Numbered from the stretch's first letter, positions 1 through 8,994 are shown. The stretch is 58,847 nt of DNA from Loktanella sp. (GCA_024635625.1 JAGXIQ010000134.1:1-58847), one strand, 5' to 3'. Numbers and translations: made by a program. The notes: generated from the letters alone by a model not told the origin.

Positions 1-45
1 ATGTCGCCCCGTCAAAGTCCGTCCGTAATGCTATCGCTAAACCCA
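1..45 (-). mobile_element. N-terminus of a probable IS630-family transposase (runs off the window)
   Basis: Fifteen codons read leftward from an ATG at 43-45 before the window ends. They give MGLAIALRTDFDGAT. An N-terminus of the form 'I-A-L-R-(S/T)-D-F-D' just before a winged-helix DNA-binding region is, from memory, typical of IS630-family transposases common in Rhodobacterales. A GGAGGG Shine-Dalgarno lies about 6 bases upstream of the ATG. The catalytic DDE domain is outside the window and no terminal inverted repeat could be confirmed between 46 and 86. The identification therefore rests on a short peptide and is tentative. Confidence 0.5.
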
Positions 46-86
46 TGATGAAGCCCTCCCAGACTTACCATCAAAGATTCATACTT

Positions 87-584
87 TCAGCCCAACGGGA
101 ATCCCCCACGTGAGTCTCCGTTCACGCGGCTTGGTATAACGTCCCTGTCATCGCGTATTGCTTGCCCCATTAATACAGTTTCAGCGACAGAGCGCTGAAA
201 CTCCTGCCCCTTGGCCTGGTAGCGCGACCCGAAGTAAAAACTGACGATGGCACCCATCAACCACCACATTGGTTCTGGCATCAGCGCCACGCCCACCATT
301 CTTGCTGAAAACCAGTCGGGGCTGCTCATGGCAAAAATAATCAGTCCCAGCGTTCCTAACGCCAAGAGCGGTCTTGGCAGCCGATTCAACCCGTCAATCA
401 TCCGGTCAAAAAGTCCAAGCCGATGACCACCAAACTCTGCGGTGAATTGGGCCAGCGCAGCTGTCTTTTCGTCCGACAGACGCGCAGCTCCATTTTCTGT
501 GTTTTCGCGAAACGCCTCGACCGTCTGCAACAGAGACCCGTCGCGACCAAGGACGAAGCCTATAACTTTACTCATCAGCCCCAT
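87..584 (-). CDS. Holin, GTA_holin_3TM-like
   Basis: This is a 165-residue membrane protein that probably makes the inner-membrane lesion that lets the neighbouring endolysin reach the wall. Hydrophobic segments lie at about residues 70-88 (RPLLALGTLGLIIFAM) and 95-120 (MWWLMGAIVSFYFGSR), with a polar N-terminus (VIGFVLGRDGSLLQT) and a charged tail. This matches the 3-TM holins known for gene-transfer-agent release. The start is the ATG at 582-584 (MGLMSK), because the longer frame only adds low-quality sequence inside the endolysin gene. It overlaps the end of the endolysin gene by 10 bases, so the two are very likely translationally coupled. A possible IS630 element lies just beyond its stop, so the C-terminus could have been altered by insertion; this cannot be judged here. 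Confidence 0.75.
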   Translation of the reverse strand: MGLMSKVIGFVLGRDGSLLQTVEAFRENTENGAARLSDEKTAALAQFTAEFGGHRLGLFDRMIDGLNRLPRPLLALGTLGLIIFAMSSPDWFSARMVGVALMPEPMWWLMGAIVSFYFGSRYQAKGQEFQRSVAETVLMGQAIRDDRDVIPSRVNGDSRGGFPLG

Positions 585-1186
585 GTCGCAACCCTTTCGC
601 GATGTTGCATGTCTGTCAGGCGATACTGCAGTGCCATGAACTCTTCCGCCCGCGCAATCCAACCGCCTTTGCCACCGTCCTGCCTGCGGGCATAACGACG
701 ACTGGCCGGACGCCCATCCGCCAACGCATAATAGTAGTTCCGCCGCGCAATGCCGTAAGCGTGCACCAGATGATCCGGGGCCGCGGCAATCGCCTCTTTC
801 GACGCCGCCACAGTCATCGGACCGATCATGCCATCCACGACAACATCGATCCGCATCCGATTGAAAAGTATTTGTAATATCTTCACGGCGTGAATACCGG
901 CGTTCACGTACATATCAAAGACTGTCGATTGCAGCGGTGCAGGTAACTGCGCAATCCCCGGCCCTTCAAAATAATGCTGGATAAAGATTTGGGCAGCCTG
1001 TTCTGCTGTCAACCGCCGCACATCGGCAGTATCGACCCTGCCGTCACCGGTCAAATCAAGACCCAACCGTCGCATAGTGTGTATCGTCACACCATGGTTC
1101 GTCGCGCCACCCGGAGCGTTCGGGTCATCGACAAAACCACCTTCGCGCCGAACGATATCGGCGGCAATCTGCTGAACACTTAGCAT
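575..1186 (-). CDS. Endolysin: GH108 N-acetylmuramidase (holin-associated)
   Basis: The 203-residue protein should cleave the MurNAc-GlcNAc bond of peptidoglycan. The N-terminal half carries the GH108 signature: Glu15 in REGGF, followed by VDDPNAPGGATNHGVT at about residues 18-34. The C-terminal half (about residues 110-190, with VDGMIGPMT) looks like the peptidoglycan-binding domain that accompanies GH108 in phage and GTA endolysins. There is no signal peptide, as expected for an enzyme released through a holin, and the holin gene follows with a 10-base overlap. The only convincing Shine-Dalgarno (AGGGGA at 1192-1197) lies inside a perfect hairpin at 1190-1219. In Rhodobacter capsulatus a comparable endolysin-holin pair encoded away from the main GTA cluster is needed for GTA release; that role here is inference. 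Confidence 0.85.
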   Translation of the reverse strand: MLSVQQIAADIVRREGGFVDDPNAPGGATNHGVTIHTMRRLGLDLTGDGRVDTADVRRLTAEQAAQIFIQHYFEGPGIAQLPAPLQSTVFDMYVNAGIHAVKILQILFNRMRIDVVVDGMIGPMTVAASKEAIAAAPDHLVHAYGIARRNYYYALADGRPASRRYARRQDGGKGGWIARAEEFMALQYRLTDMQHRERVATWG

Positions 1187-1189
1187 AGT

Positions 1190-1219
1190 CTTCCCCTGCC
1201 AGTGGATACGCAGGGGAAG
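1190..1219 (-). promoter_or_regulatory. Hairpin that sequesters the endolysin ribosome-binding site
   Basis: On the minus strand the arms CTTCCCCTGC (1219-1210) and GCAGGGGAAG (1199-1190) pair perfectly over 10 bp around a 10-base loop. The downstream arm contains AGGGGA, the Shine-Dalgarno of the endolysin, 5 bases before its ATG at 1186. The upstream ccmE stop is at 1234. There is no U-run after the stem, so translational masking is a better reading than a simple terminator. The repeat is certain; the function is inferred. Confidence 0.6.
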
Positions 1220-1233
1220 ATCGGCGGCTTTGG

Positions 1234-1692
1234 TTAATTGGTGACGACCTCATCGTCCGGTGACACATAGACGCCCTGTTCTTTCAAAGCGTCGAGCACT
1301 TCCTTAGGCATATAGGACTCGTCATGTTTTGCCAGGATTTCAACTGCCTGAAAGGTACCGTTCACGTAACGTCCCTGCCCGACCATGCCTTGGCCTTCGG
1401 AAAACAGATCCGGTAAAATGCCCGTGTAGGTCACGGGAATCGACGCCCCGCCATCTGTTACCTTGAACTGCACCTCTGTGCCGGTCCCCCGTACGATGGA
1501 TCCGTCCTCTACAAGGCCACCCATCCGGAACAGCTCTGTCTCTCGCGGCGGATCGGCAGCAACCTCGCTCGGAGAGCGGAAAAACTGAAAGGATTCATCC
1601 GGCAACAGCGCCAGCAGCCCAAGCACCGCCGCAATACAAACGCCCGACAGCGCTAGCACCTGAACCCGCCGCTTTTTCTTGAGGCCCCTCAT
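1234..1692 (-). CDS. ccmE: Cytochrome c maturation haem chaperone CcmE
   Basis: CcmE covalently binds haem in the periplasm and passes it to the CcmF/H ligase for cytochrome c assembly. The 152-residue protein has a basic N-terminus (MRGLKKKRR), one membrane anchor at about residues 11-30, and an OB-fold ending in [13 protein letters not shown]. His123 is the haem-binding histidine and Tyr127 the following tyrosine. The start is the ATG at 1690-1692, which overlaps the argC stop by four bases (ATGA); the longer frame only reads argC out of phase. The usual partner ccmF is not seen downstream. Instead the endolysin and holin genes follow. Whether ccmF lies beyond the left edge cannot be seen. 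Confidence 0.93.
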   Translation of the reverse strand: MRGLKKKRRVQVLALSGVCIAAVLGLLALLPDESFQFFRSPSEVAADPPRETELFRMGGLVEDGSIVRGTGTEVQFKVTDGGASIPVTYTGILPDLFSEGQGMVGQGRYVNGTFQAVEILAKHDESYMPKEVLDALKEQGVYVSPDDEVVTN

Positions 1693-2717
1693 GGAAAAAC
1701 TGGGGCCAACATTAGCCCCTCCGTTTCTGGAAGGCCCAACATCAAGTTGGCGTTTTGCAGGGCCTGACCGCTGGACCCCTTCGTCAGATTGTCCAGCGTC
1801 GCGATGATTTGACAACGGCCAGCGATGCGATCTTTGACGACACCAATATGGCAAAAATTGCTTGCCCGGATGTGCTTGATCGACGGATGTTGGCCCATGG
1901 GCAGCATAATAATGAACGGCTCGTCGGCATAAGCCTTGACCAACGTTCGATAAACCTCTTCCGAGTCACCCTTCACGTATACCGTCGCAAGGATACCCCG
2001 GTTCGCAGGGATCAGATGGGGCGTAAACTGAACATGCACCGGACGCCCGGCCACCAGCGAAAATTCCTGATCAAATTCGCCCAAGTGACGATGCGTGCCT
2101 CCAGCAGAATATGCGTGAGCACCTTCTGACAACTCTGCGTGCAGTAGGTTTTCCTTCAAAGACCGACCCGCCCCCGACACGGCAGCCAAAAGGTCGATGA
2201 TAATATCATCCAGATCAATGACACCGGCAGCGATCAATGGGCGCAGCGCATATTGCCCAGTCGCGGCATTGCATCCTGTGCCAGCAACTAATCGCGCAAC
2301 CTTGATATCATCCCTATAGAACTCGGTCAGGCCGTATACGGCCTCTTTCTGCAATTCCGGCGCTGCATGGGCTTTGCCGTACCACTTTTCATAATCAGCA
2401 CTGTCCCTTAGACGAAAGTCGGCGGACAAATCCACAATCTTCAGATGCTGCGGCAGCTCTTTGATCACAGCCTGAGAGGTCGCATGGGGCAGTGCGCAGA
2501 AAACCAATTCGACACCGTCGAAATCCAAATCTTCGATGGTCGTCAGTACCGGCAAATCCAGATGACGCAAATGCGGAAACACATCGGCCATAGCCATCCC
2601 AGCTTTGGAATTGCCCGACAGACCAACGATTTTCATCGACGGATGGGTGGCGATCAACCGAACAAGCTCTGCCCCGGTATAGCCAGATGCGCCCAGAATG
2701 GCGACGTTATGGATCAT
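1689..2717 (-). CDS. argC: N-acetyl-gamma-glutamyl-phosphate reductase
   Basis: ArgC makes N-acetylglutamate semialdehyde from the acyl phosphate with NADPH, the third step of arginine synthesis in the cytoplasm. The 342 residues begin with the nucleotide-binding motif [12 protein letters not shown] (about 8-19). The active-site cysteine is Cys149 in AGTGCNAATG; this differs from the NPGCYPT form of many relatives but I believe it is normal in this lineage. [12 protein letters not shown] (about 210-220) belongs to the catalytic domain. It overlaps ccmE by four bases, so the two are probably co-transcribed. murI lies 60 bases upstream on the same strand. Confidence 0.96.
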   Translation of the reverse strand: MIHNVAILGASGYTGAELVRLIATHPSMKIVGLSGNSKAGMAMADVFPHLRHLDLPVLTTIEDLDFDGVELVFCALPHATSQAVIKELPQHLKIVDLSADFRLRDSADYEKWYGKAHAAPELQKEAVYGLTEFYRDDIKVARLVAGTGCNAATGQYALRPLIAAGVIDLDDIIIDLLAAVSGAGRSLKENLLHAELSEGAHAYSAGGTHRHLGEFDQEFSLVAGRPVHVQFTPHLIPANRGILATVYVKGDSEEVYRTLVKAYADEPFIIMLPMGQHPSIKHIRASNFCHIGVVKDRIAGRCQIIATLDNLTKGSSGQALQNANLMLGLPETEGLMLAPVFP

Positions 2718-2777
2718 ATTAGTCCCCCTGTGGGGTAGAATTAATGTTTGGTGGCCCCAACTGCAACCACCGTGCGC

Positions 2778-3590
2778 TTATGCTGCCGTGAAGGTGATTG
2801 GATGCTTCAGGAATTGGGTCGCCCGGCTTGATACTTTCTTGGGGTCGCCGGTCGTCAGGAACTGGGTTTCTGTCCCTTTACCCACCATTGCGGGACGGCG
2901 TTCCAGATAATGCGCAAGGCTTTCCGCTACCAAATTGGCCTGAGAAAACACCTTCACGTCCGCACCTAGCGCGTCCTTAAAAACCTCTGCCATAAGTGGG
3001 TAATGCGTACAGCCAAGCATCGCCGCGTCGGGGTCAGGCATCTTACGCTTCAGAGCGTCAACATGTGACCTGACCAGTGCCTCTGCCAGGATGAAGTCAC
3101 CTTCTTCGATAGCATCCACAACACCGCCACACGCCTGCGCCTCTACGTCGACGCCAATCGCGCGGAAAGCTAGTTCTCTTTGAAAAGCCCGACTGCGGAC
3201 AGTTGCGGGGGTCGCAAATAGTGCAACATGCTTGACCTCGACCTCGCGTGGTGGCGAATTGTCACCCCATTCGCGTTCCGTAAGTGCCTCTATCAGCGGC
3301 ACAAAAACTCCCAGTACGCGCTTGTCCTTTGGTACCCAACCGTCCTGCATACGCCGTAGCGCCGCGGCACTGGCGGTGTTGCAAGCAAGAATCACCAGAT
3401 CACAGCCTGCATCAAATAACCTCTGTGTCGCTTTCGTCGTCAGGTCATAGATATCGTCAGAATCGCGCACGCCGTATGGCGCATGGGCATTGTCGCCTAT
3501 GTAAACAATCGGCAAATCCGGAAGCCGCTTGGAGATCGCCTCATAAACGGTCAGACCGCCTAACCCGCTATCGAATATACCAACCGCCAT
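2778..3590 (-). CDS. murI: Glutamate racemase
   Basis: MurI converts L- to D-glutamate for peptidoglycan precursors. From the ATG at 3588-3590 ([15 protein letters not shown]) the protein has 270 residues, the usual family length. The two catalytic cysteines are Cys70 in ACNTASAAA and Cys194 in LGCTHYPL. Alternative in-frame ATGs exist at 3626 and 3638, giving up to 16 extra residues; I prefer the shorter form because the conserved N-terminus begins at AVGIFDSG. It sits 82 bases downstream of iorAB on the same strand. Confidence 0.93.
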   Translation of the reverse strand: MAVGIFDSGLGGLTVYEAISKRLPDLPIVYIGDNAHAPYGVRDSDDIYDLTTKATQRLFDAGCDLVILACNTASAAALRRMQDGWVPKDKRVLGVFVPLIEALTEREWGDNSPPREVEVKHVALFATPATVRSRAFQRELAFRAIGVDVEAQACGGVVDAIEEGDFILAEALVRSHVDALKRKMPDPDAAMLGCTHYPLMAEVFKDALGADVKVFSQANLVAESLAHYLERRPAMVGKGTETQFLTTGDPKKVSSRATQFLKHPITFTAA

Positions 3591-3672
3591 TGCCTGCCCC
3601 TGCGTTGCGTTCTTTGCAGGGAACATAGGCCCCTTCATATCGAATATCCATCTGCCGTATGATAGCGGCGCG

Positions 3673-6600
3673 CTACTCTGCCGCCGCCCGCAGTGGCCCC
3701 GCCCGAAGAACGCCCAGTAATTCTTCGCGCCGATTCTCTGCCCGGGCTGCATTGGCTTGCTTGACTGGGCCGAAGCCTCGGATATCCAAGGGTAGCGCCG
3801 CTAACGCAAAAGCCGCATCTTGCGTATCGGGGCGCACCAAGTCGACCAAGGATGCCATGTCGGCCTCGTACTGCTTGATCAGTTCCCGTTCCATACGCCG
3901 CTCTGTCGTGCGTCCGAACGGATCGAACGGTGTGCCACGCAAGACCTTCATCCGCGCCAGCCAAGGAAACGCCCGCCCCATACCTGAACCGAAAGTCTTC
4001 TTTATCGGACGCCCATCTGCGCCGTCCTTCGTCATGACCGGTGGCGCAAGGTGATAGCTAACCTTGATATCGCCGTCGAAAGCAGCCCTCGCCTTGGCCT
4101 CGGAATCCTTCAGTAAACGCGCCACCTCGTATTCATCCTTGTAAGCCAGCAGCTTGTGATAGCCCTTCGCGACGGCCTCCTTAAGCACAGGATTGTCGAA
4201 CCGGTCCACCATCGCACGATAGCGCTTGGCCAGCCGCTTGTTTTGATACGCAACAAGGTGATCGGCGCGAAACGCGATACGTTCTTCTAGCGACTTAGGC
4301 AAAGCCACGACCTTTGGCTTTCCAAGGTCAGCCGCTTGCGCGGGGTGCAGCACAGCCCAACGCCCCAAGGCGAAGGCTCGCAAATTCCGATCCACTGCGG
4401 CACCATTCAGTTCGATTGCCCGCTTAATCGCGTCATGGGAAATCGGGATTGCCCCAATCTGCCAAGCCGCACCAAAGGTCATCATGTTGGAATAGATGCT
4501 GTCGCCCATCGTGGCCTTCGCCAATTCGGTCGCATCGAACAGGTGCACCTCGTCCCGCATGCGGGCAACAAGCGAAAGCTTTAACTGGTCAATTGGCAAC
4601 TGAAACTCTGTGTTGCGCGTAAAATCACCTGTGATGATCTCATGCGCGTTGACCACGCCTTTCGTCCGTCCAGTCTTCATCAGGCCAATCGTTTTGGCCC
4701 CGGCCGACACCACAAGGTCGCCACCAATCAACGCGTCGCATTCCCCTGTCGCCACGCGAATGGCCGAAATATCCTCTGGCCTGTTGGCCAGACGGCAATG
4801 GATATGCACCGCACCACCTTTTTGCGCGAGGCCAGCCATTTCCATCATGCCAGCGCCTTTGCCATCAAGATGCGCAGCCATCGCCAACACCGCGCCGATC
4901 GTCACAACGCCCGTGCCACCAACGCCAGTGATCACGACGTTATGCGTGCCGTTGATCGTTGGCAGCGCAGGATCTGGCAGATCCGGCAAATCCACTTCCG
5001 CAGTCGCCGCCTTTTTCAGTTTCGCACCCTCTACAGTCAAAAAAGAGGGGCAAAAGCCCTTGAGGCAGGAGAAATCTTTGTTGCACGATGACTGATCAAT
5101 CGCACGCTTGCGGCCCAACTCGGTTTCCACCGGCACGATTGAGACGCAGTTTGACTGCACACCGCAATCACCACAGCCTTCACAAACGTCAGCGTTGATG
5201 AACACCCGCTTGTCAGGGTCAGGAAACTGCCCCCGCTTACGGCGACGTCGTTTTTCGGCTGCACATGTTTGGATGTAGACAAGCGCGCTTACGCCCGTGA
5301 CCTTTGCCAGCTCGGCCTGGACCCGTGGCAACTCTGCCCGTTCGGCCATTGGCACGCCTTTGGGGAACATCGCCGGATCGACGTCTTCCTTTTCATCATA
5401 GACGACGCGCACGTCTTTGACGCCCATCGCCAGCAATTCCGCCACGATGCGATCCGCAGTCAGGCCACCGTCATTCCCCTGCCCGCCAGTCATCGCAACG
5501 GCGTCGTTATACAGAATTTTGTAGGTGATCGTCGTCCCCGCCATCAGCGCGAACCGGATCGCCTGCACACCAGAGTGGTTGTACGTCCCGTCCCCTAAGT
5601 TCTGGAACACATGCCCCGTCTTGCTAAAAGGAGCCTCACCGACCCAGTTGGCACCTTCGCCACCCATTTGGGTAAAGCCAACCGTCTCGCGGTCCATCCA
5701 CTGCACCATGTAATGGCACCCGATGCCAGCATAGGCGCGAGACCCTTCCGGTACCTTCGTGCTAGAATTATGAGGACAGCCCGAACAGAAATACGGCAAG
5801 CGTGCCGCCAGTTCAGGCACATTATCCGCCCGGCGCGCTTCGGCCAAAGCTGCCAACCCTGCCGTGACGCCGGACGATTCGCAGCCTTCTTCGACCAATA
5901 TACCGCCAAGTTTTTCAGCAATCCAAATTGGGTCAAGCGCATAGCGTGTTGGAAACACCTCCTCGCGCCGTCCTTCGGAATGTTCATCGCCTTTGTGCCA
6001 GCCATAGACGCGGGTGCGCGTATCGTCGAACAGTGCCTCTTTGACCTGCACTTCGATCAGCTTCCGCTTTTCTTCAACGACAACAACCAGATCAAGGCCC
6101 TCTGCCCATTCGTGGAAGCTCGCCATATCCAGGGGCCAAACCTGACCGACCTTATAGGTCGTGATCCCCAACCGTTCAGCCTCGACTTCGTCGATGCCGA
6201 GCAGCGACAGCGCGTGAACCAAATCTAGCCAGTTCTTCCCTGCAGCGACAAAGCCGATCTTTGCACCCGCGCTGCCCCATTTGCGTTTATCCATCTTATT
6301 GGCACGGCTAAAAGCCTCTGCGGCGAACCGCTTGTAGTCGATCATCCTTGCCTCTTGCGCGACAGGCGTATCCACAAGCCGAATGCTTAATCCATCTGCG
6401 GGAAGCGCCATGTCTGGCGTCACAAAGGTCAGCCGGTGCGGATCGCCATCCACCACACTCGTGACCTCAATCGTATCCTTCATGGTCTTCAGACCGACCC
6501 AAACCCCCGCATAGCGCGACAGCGCCCAAGCATAGAGGCCGTAGTCCATGACCTCCTGCACACCCGCAGGCGAAACGATGGGCATATAAGCATCCACCAT

Positions 6601-7086
6601 CGCCCAGTCGGACTGGTGCAGCGTGGTACTACTCTCTCCTGTATGGTCGTCACCCATCGCCATGATGACGCCGCCCAAGGCGCTGGTTCCCGCCATGTTG
6701 GCGTGACGCATCACATCGCCAGACCGGTCAACACCAGGGCCCTTGCCATACCACAGGCCAAAGACACCGTCGTATTTCCCTTCGCCGCGCAATTCCGCTT
6801 GCTGACTGCCCCATAGGGCCGTCGCCGCAAGGTCTTCGTTCAAACCAGGCTGGAACAGAACCTGCCCCTTGGTCAGGACCTTAGCGGCTTTAGACATCTG
6901 CATGTCCACGGCCCCCAGAGGCGACCCGCGATAGCCAGTGACATAGCCCGCCGTATTGAAACCGGCCTTTTCGTCCCGTTCCCGCTGCATTAGCATCAAG
7001 CGCACAAGCGCCTGTGTGCCGTTCAGCAGCACCGGGCTTTTGTCCAAATCAAAACGATCGTTCAGTGAAATCTCTTCCCGGCCCAT
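3673..7086 (-). CDS. Fused indolepyruvate ferredoxin oxidoreductase (alpha-beta)
   Basis: This enzyme oxidatively decarboxylates aryl or other 2-oxo acids to acyl-CoA, using thiamine diphosphate and Fe-S clusters. The 1137 residues fuse what are IorA and IorB subunits in archaea. The N-terminal part is a pyruvate-oxidoreductase-like domain ([11 protein letters not shown]). A TPP domain follows with CSGCPHNSS and [17 protein letters not shown]. Next come ferredoxin-like cysteine motifs ([13 protein letters not shown] and [15 protein letters not shown], about residues 635-690). The C-terminal part is a gamma-type domain with GVGGTGVVT. The start at 7084-7086 is chosen for its strong Shine-Dalgarno (AGGAGGT, 5-6 bases upstream) and the typical [15 protein letters not shown] start. 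A LysR gene is divergent, with a palindrome between the two. Confidence 0.93.
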   Translation of the reverse strand: MGREEISLNDRFDLDKSPVLLNGTQALVRLMLMQRERDEKAGFNTAGYVTGYRGSPLGAVDMQMSKAAKVLTKGQVLFQPGLNEDLAATALWGSQQAELRGEGKYDGVFGLWYGKGPGVDRSGDVMRHANMAGTSALGGVIMAMGDDHTGESSTTLHQSDWAMVDAYMPIVSPAGVQEVMDYGLYAWALSRYAGVWVGLKTMKDTIEVTSVVDGDPHRLTFVTPDMALPADGLSIRLVDTPVAQEARMIDYKRFAAEAFSRANKMDKRKWGSAGAKIGFVAAGKNWLDLVHALSLLGIDEVEAERLGITTYKVGQVWPLDMASFHEWAEGLDLVVVVEEKRKLIEVQVKEALFDDTRTRVYGWHKGDEHSEGRREEVFPTRYALDPIWIAEKLGGILVEEGCESSGVTAGLAALAEARRADNVPELAARLPYFCSGCPHNSSTKVPEGSRAYAGIGCHYMVQWMDRETVGFTQMGGEGANWVGEAPFSKTGHVFQNLGDGTYNHSGVQAIRFALMAGTTITYKILYNDAVAMTGGQGNDGGLTADRIVAELLAMGVKDVRVVYDEKEDVDPAMFPKGVPMAERAELPRVQAELAKVTGVSALVYIQTCAAEKRRRRKRGQFPDPDKRVFINADVCEGCGDCGVQSNCVSIVPVETELGRKRAIDQSSCNKDFSCLKGFCPSFLTVEGAKLKKAATAEVDLPDLPDPALPTINGTHNVVITGVGGTGVVTIGAVLAMAAHLDGKGAGMMEMAGLAQKGGAVHIHCRLANRPEDISAIRVATGECDALIGGDLVVSAGAKTIGLMKTGRTKGVVNAHEIITGDFTRNTEFQLPIDQLKLSLVARMRDEVHLFDATELAKATMGDSIYSNMMTFGAAWQIGAIPISHDAIKRAIELNGAAVDRNLRAFALGRWAVLHPAQAADLGKPKVVALPKSLEERIAFRADHLVAYQNKRLAKRYRAMVDRFDNPVLKEAVAKGYHKLLAYKDEYEVARLLKDSEAKARAAFDGDIKVSYHLAPPVMTKDGADGRPIKKTFGSGMGRAFPWLARMKVLRGTPFDPFGRTTERRMERELIKQYEADMASLVDLVRPDTQDAAFALAALPLDIRGFGPVKQANAARAENRREELLGVLRAGPLRAAAE

Positions 7087-7126
7087 CGTGCACCTCCTCA
7101 TGCGCAATTTGCGGATAGATACACCA

Positions 7127-7147
7127 TAGGTCACAAAACCTGACCTA
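7127..7147. promoter_or_regulatory. Palindromic operator candidate between iorAB and lysR
   Basis: TAGGTCA (7127-7133) and TGACCTA (7141-7147) form a perfect 7-bp inverted repeat with a 7-base spacer. It lies 41 bases upstream of the iorAB start and about 100 bases upstream of the divergent LysR start. The position fits an operator controlling one or both genes. Which protein binds it is not known. Confidence 0.5.
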
Positions 7148-7246
7148 CAAAGCCTTTATTCCATATGCGTGTTCATTGATTTGTGAGACATCCATGCATA
7201 AGAATGTTGCATTGCTTAAGGTTAATTTTTTCGGCAAAGGGCTGTG

Positions 7247-8167
7247 ATGGACTGGGACAAATTGCGAATCTTTCATGCGGTCGCAGACGCGGGGTCACTG
7301 ACTCATGCGGGTGATGTTCTGCATCTGTCGCAATCTGCCGTCAGCCGCCAAATCCGCGCGCTCGAAGAATCGCTGAACACAACACTGTTCCACCGTCACG
7401 CACGCGGCCTCATTCTGACCGAACAGGGCGAGTTACTGTTCGACGCGACCAAATCTATGAACCGCCGCCTTGAAGCGGCATCTGCCCGCATCCGCGACAG
7501 CGAAGAAGAAGTCTTTGGAGAGCTGCGCGTCACAACGACTACTGGTTTCGGCACACTATGGCTGGCACCACGATTGCCAAAGCTTTACGAGCTGTATCCC
7601 GACATCAAAATCGACCTCATGCTCGAAGAACGTGTGCTCGACCTGCCGATGAGAGAGGCTGATGTCGCCATTCGCATGAAAGAGCCTTCTCAGGCTGACC
7701 TGATCCGCAAGCGCCTGATGAATATCCGGATGCGCCTTTATGCCACCGAGGAATATCTGGCGACCCGGCCCCCGCTAGATAAGATTGAAGAAATCAGCGG
7801 CCATCGTCTGATTTGTCAGGCGTTGTCATCCACGCAGGTCAGCGCAGGTTCCACATTAATTCACCACCTGCTTAGCCACGAAGTTCAGTCGATCTTTACC
7901 GTAAACAACTACTTTGGCGTACTGCAAGGTGTGATCAACAACCTCGGCGTTGGCGTACTGCCTGACTACGTGACAGAAGATTTTCCACACCTCGTCCGTT
8001 GTTTGCCCGAACTTGAAAGCGGCGAAGTACCAGTATTCCTCGCCTACCCTGAGGAACTACGGCAGTCCCGCCGCATCATGGCGTTCCGCGACTTTGTCCA
8101 AGACGAAATTTTCGCGCACCGCAAGAGCATGCGAGATCTGTCTGAAAAAACGGCTTCCTCGGCTTAA
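7247..8167 (+). CDS. LysR-family transcriptional regulator next to iorAB
   Basis: This 306-residue regulator has an N-terminal winged helix-turn-helix (about residues 4-63: DKLRIFHAVADAGSLTHAG, then LSQSAVSRQIRALEE). A substrate-binding domain follows that would sense a small effector. A GTG lies one codon upstream at 7244, but the AAAGG at 7236-7240 is better spaced for the ATG at 7247. The gene is divergent from iorAB, a classic arrangement for a LysR regulator and its target, so control of 2-oxo-acid oxidation is a fair guess without direct proof. The effector is unknown. Confidence 0.88.
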   Translation: MDWDKLRIFHAVADAGSLTHAGDVLHLSQSAVSRQIRALEESLNTTLFHRHARGLILTEQGELLFDATKSMNRRLEAASARIRDSEEEVFGELRVTTTTGFGTLWLAPRLPKLYELYPDIKIDLMLEERVLDLPMREADVAIRMKEPSQADLIRKRLMNIRMRLYATEEYLATRPPLDKIEEISGHRLICQALSSTQVSAGSTLIHHLLSHEVQSIFTVNNYFGVLQGVINNLGVGVLPDYVTEDFPHLVRCLPELESGEVPVFLAYPEELRQSRRIMAFRDFVQDEIFAHRKSMRDLSEKTASSA

Positions 8168-8266
8168 GCTGCCTCGGATTTAACCGAATGCTGGAAATAC
8201 ACGCATAACGTGTTGCGATATGCACGCACTGCATAGCGGGATTGCAAAGCTTTATTGGTATTTTTC

Positions 8267-8295
8267 TTGATCGCCCAAAATTCAGGCCCTATCTC
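8267..8295 (+). promoter_or_regulatory. Sigma-70-like promoter of the sRNA candidate
   Basis: TTGATC (8267-8272) and TATCTC (8290-8295) are separated by 17 bases and would start transcription near 8302. The -35 element is good and the -10 only fair. No coding sequence follows before the terminator at 8350-8377, which is why an RNA product is proposed. Confidence 0.4.
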
Positions 8296-8301
8296 CATTC
8301 A

Positions 8302-8377
8302 TGAAGCAACGTGGTGTGAACCCGTTTCTTCACCTCCCTGTTGGACTTCGCCGGGCCTTTGTGCCCGGCATTTTTTT
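8302..8377 (+). ncRNA. Candidate small RNA with anti-Shine-Dalgarno segment
   Basis: A possible transcript of about 76 nt is compact and modular. The 5' hairpin pairs TGAAG (8302-8306) and AACG (8308-8311) with CGTT (8323-8326) and CTTCA (8328-8332). A single-stranded stretch follows with ACCTCCCTG (8332-8340), which is complementary to a GGGAGGT ribosome-binding site. The end is a strong intrinsic terminator. A promoter-like sequence precedes it at the right distance. Small RNAs with exposed CCUCC loops are known in Rhodobacterales, but I cannot assign this one to a named family. It could also be processed from the 3' end of the upstream LysR transcript. Confidence 0.5.
8350..8377 (+). terminator. 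Intrinsic terminator of sRNA candidate / lysR
   Basis: GCCGGGC (8350-8356) and GCCCGGC (8363-8369) pair perfectly around CTTTGT, followed by A and seven T (8371-8377). Confidence 0.85.
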
Positions 8378-8522
8378 GGCCTGCTTTGAAGTTTCTAATT
8401 TCCGTTGACCTGACCTTTAGTCTCGCGTCACGCTAGGTTTTATTTCCTAGCAGGTCCCGAAGGCCGCCACGTCAAATCAAGCGCCAACGGGTTCACCACC
8501 CATCAGCGGCTTCAATCCACTT
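8378..8522. other. Remainder of the lysR-VOC intergenic region
   Basis: The full gap from 8168 to 8522 holds the sRNA unit described above and, here, a small hairpin GCTAGG-N8-CCTAGC (8432-8451). A direct repeat of TGACC lies at 8406-8415 and recalls the half-site of the palindrome at 7127-7147. No clear promoter for the VOC gene was found. Confidence 0.4.
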
Positions 8523-8927
8523 GTGGCGGAACTTCTTGTATCAGATTTATCTACCAGCCTCACATTCTGGTGCGACCTTCTTGGCTTTAGTGTTGCATAC
8601 CAACGTCCGTCGGAACATTTTGTCTATCTTCAACGCCCAGACAACTGTCAGGTCATGCTCAGTGGTCGCAATGGCGCATGGGAATCCGCCACCCTTGAAA
8701 TTCCATTCGGGCGCGGCGTGTTGTTTCAACTTATTGTCGACGACATCACCCCGATCGCAAGCCGCTTCGCTGCGATCGGCACACCGCTTTATATGAACAA
8801 GAGAGATGTTTGGCGCAGTTACGGCGACCGTCAAGGCGGGCGGCGCGAAATTGCAGTGCAAGACCCTGATGGATACTTGATCCTGCTCGCTCAAGATATC
8901 GGCACCCGTCACTTAGCCACGGAATGA
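8523..8927 (+). CDS. VOC-family protein (glyoxalase/bleomycin-resistance fold)
   Basis: The 134 residues contain two beta-alpha-beta-beta-beta modules of the vicinal-oxygen-chelate fold: ELLVSDLSTSLTFWCDLLGF at the start and QDPDGYLILLAQ near the end. The substrate is unknown, and bleomycin-resistance-like proteins of this type are often only annotated by fold. The only ordinary start in frame is GTG at 8523. However, the codons just upstream read ISGFNPL, which resembles the extension seen in relatives (F-x-x-L-V-x-E-L-L-V-S-D), so a non-standard start or a lost start codon is possible. It is separated from purL by 67 bases on the same strand. Confidence 0.75.
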   Translation: MAELLVSDLSTSLTFWCDLLGFSVAYQRPSEHFVYLQRPDNCQVMLSGRNGAWESATLEIPFGRGVLFQLIVDDITPIASRFAAIGTPLYMNKRDVWRSYGDRQGGRREIAVQDPDGYLILLAQDIGTRHLATE

Positions 8928-8994
8928 CGCAGGCCTTTCCCTTCGCCCATCACTCGCCTAAAAGCGGGTTCAAAGTCGTATCCCGGGGGACGCA

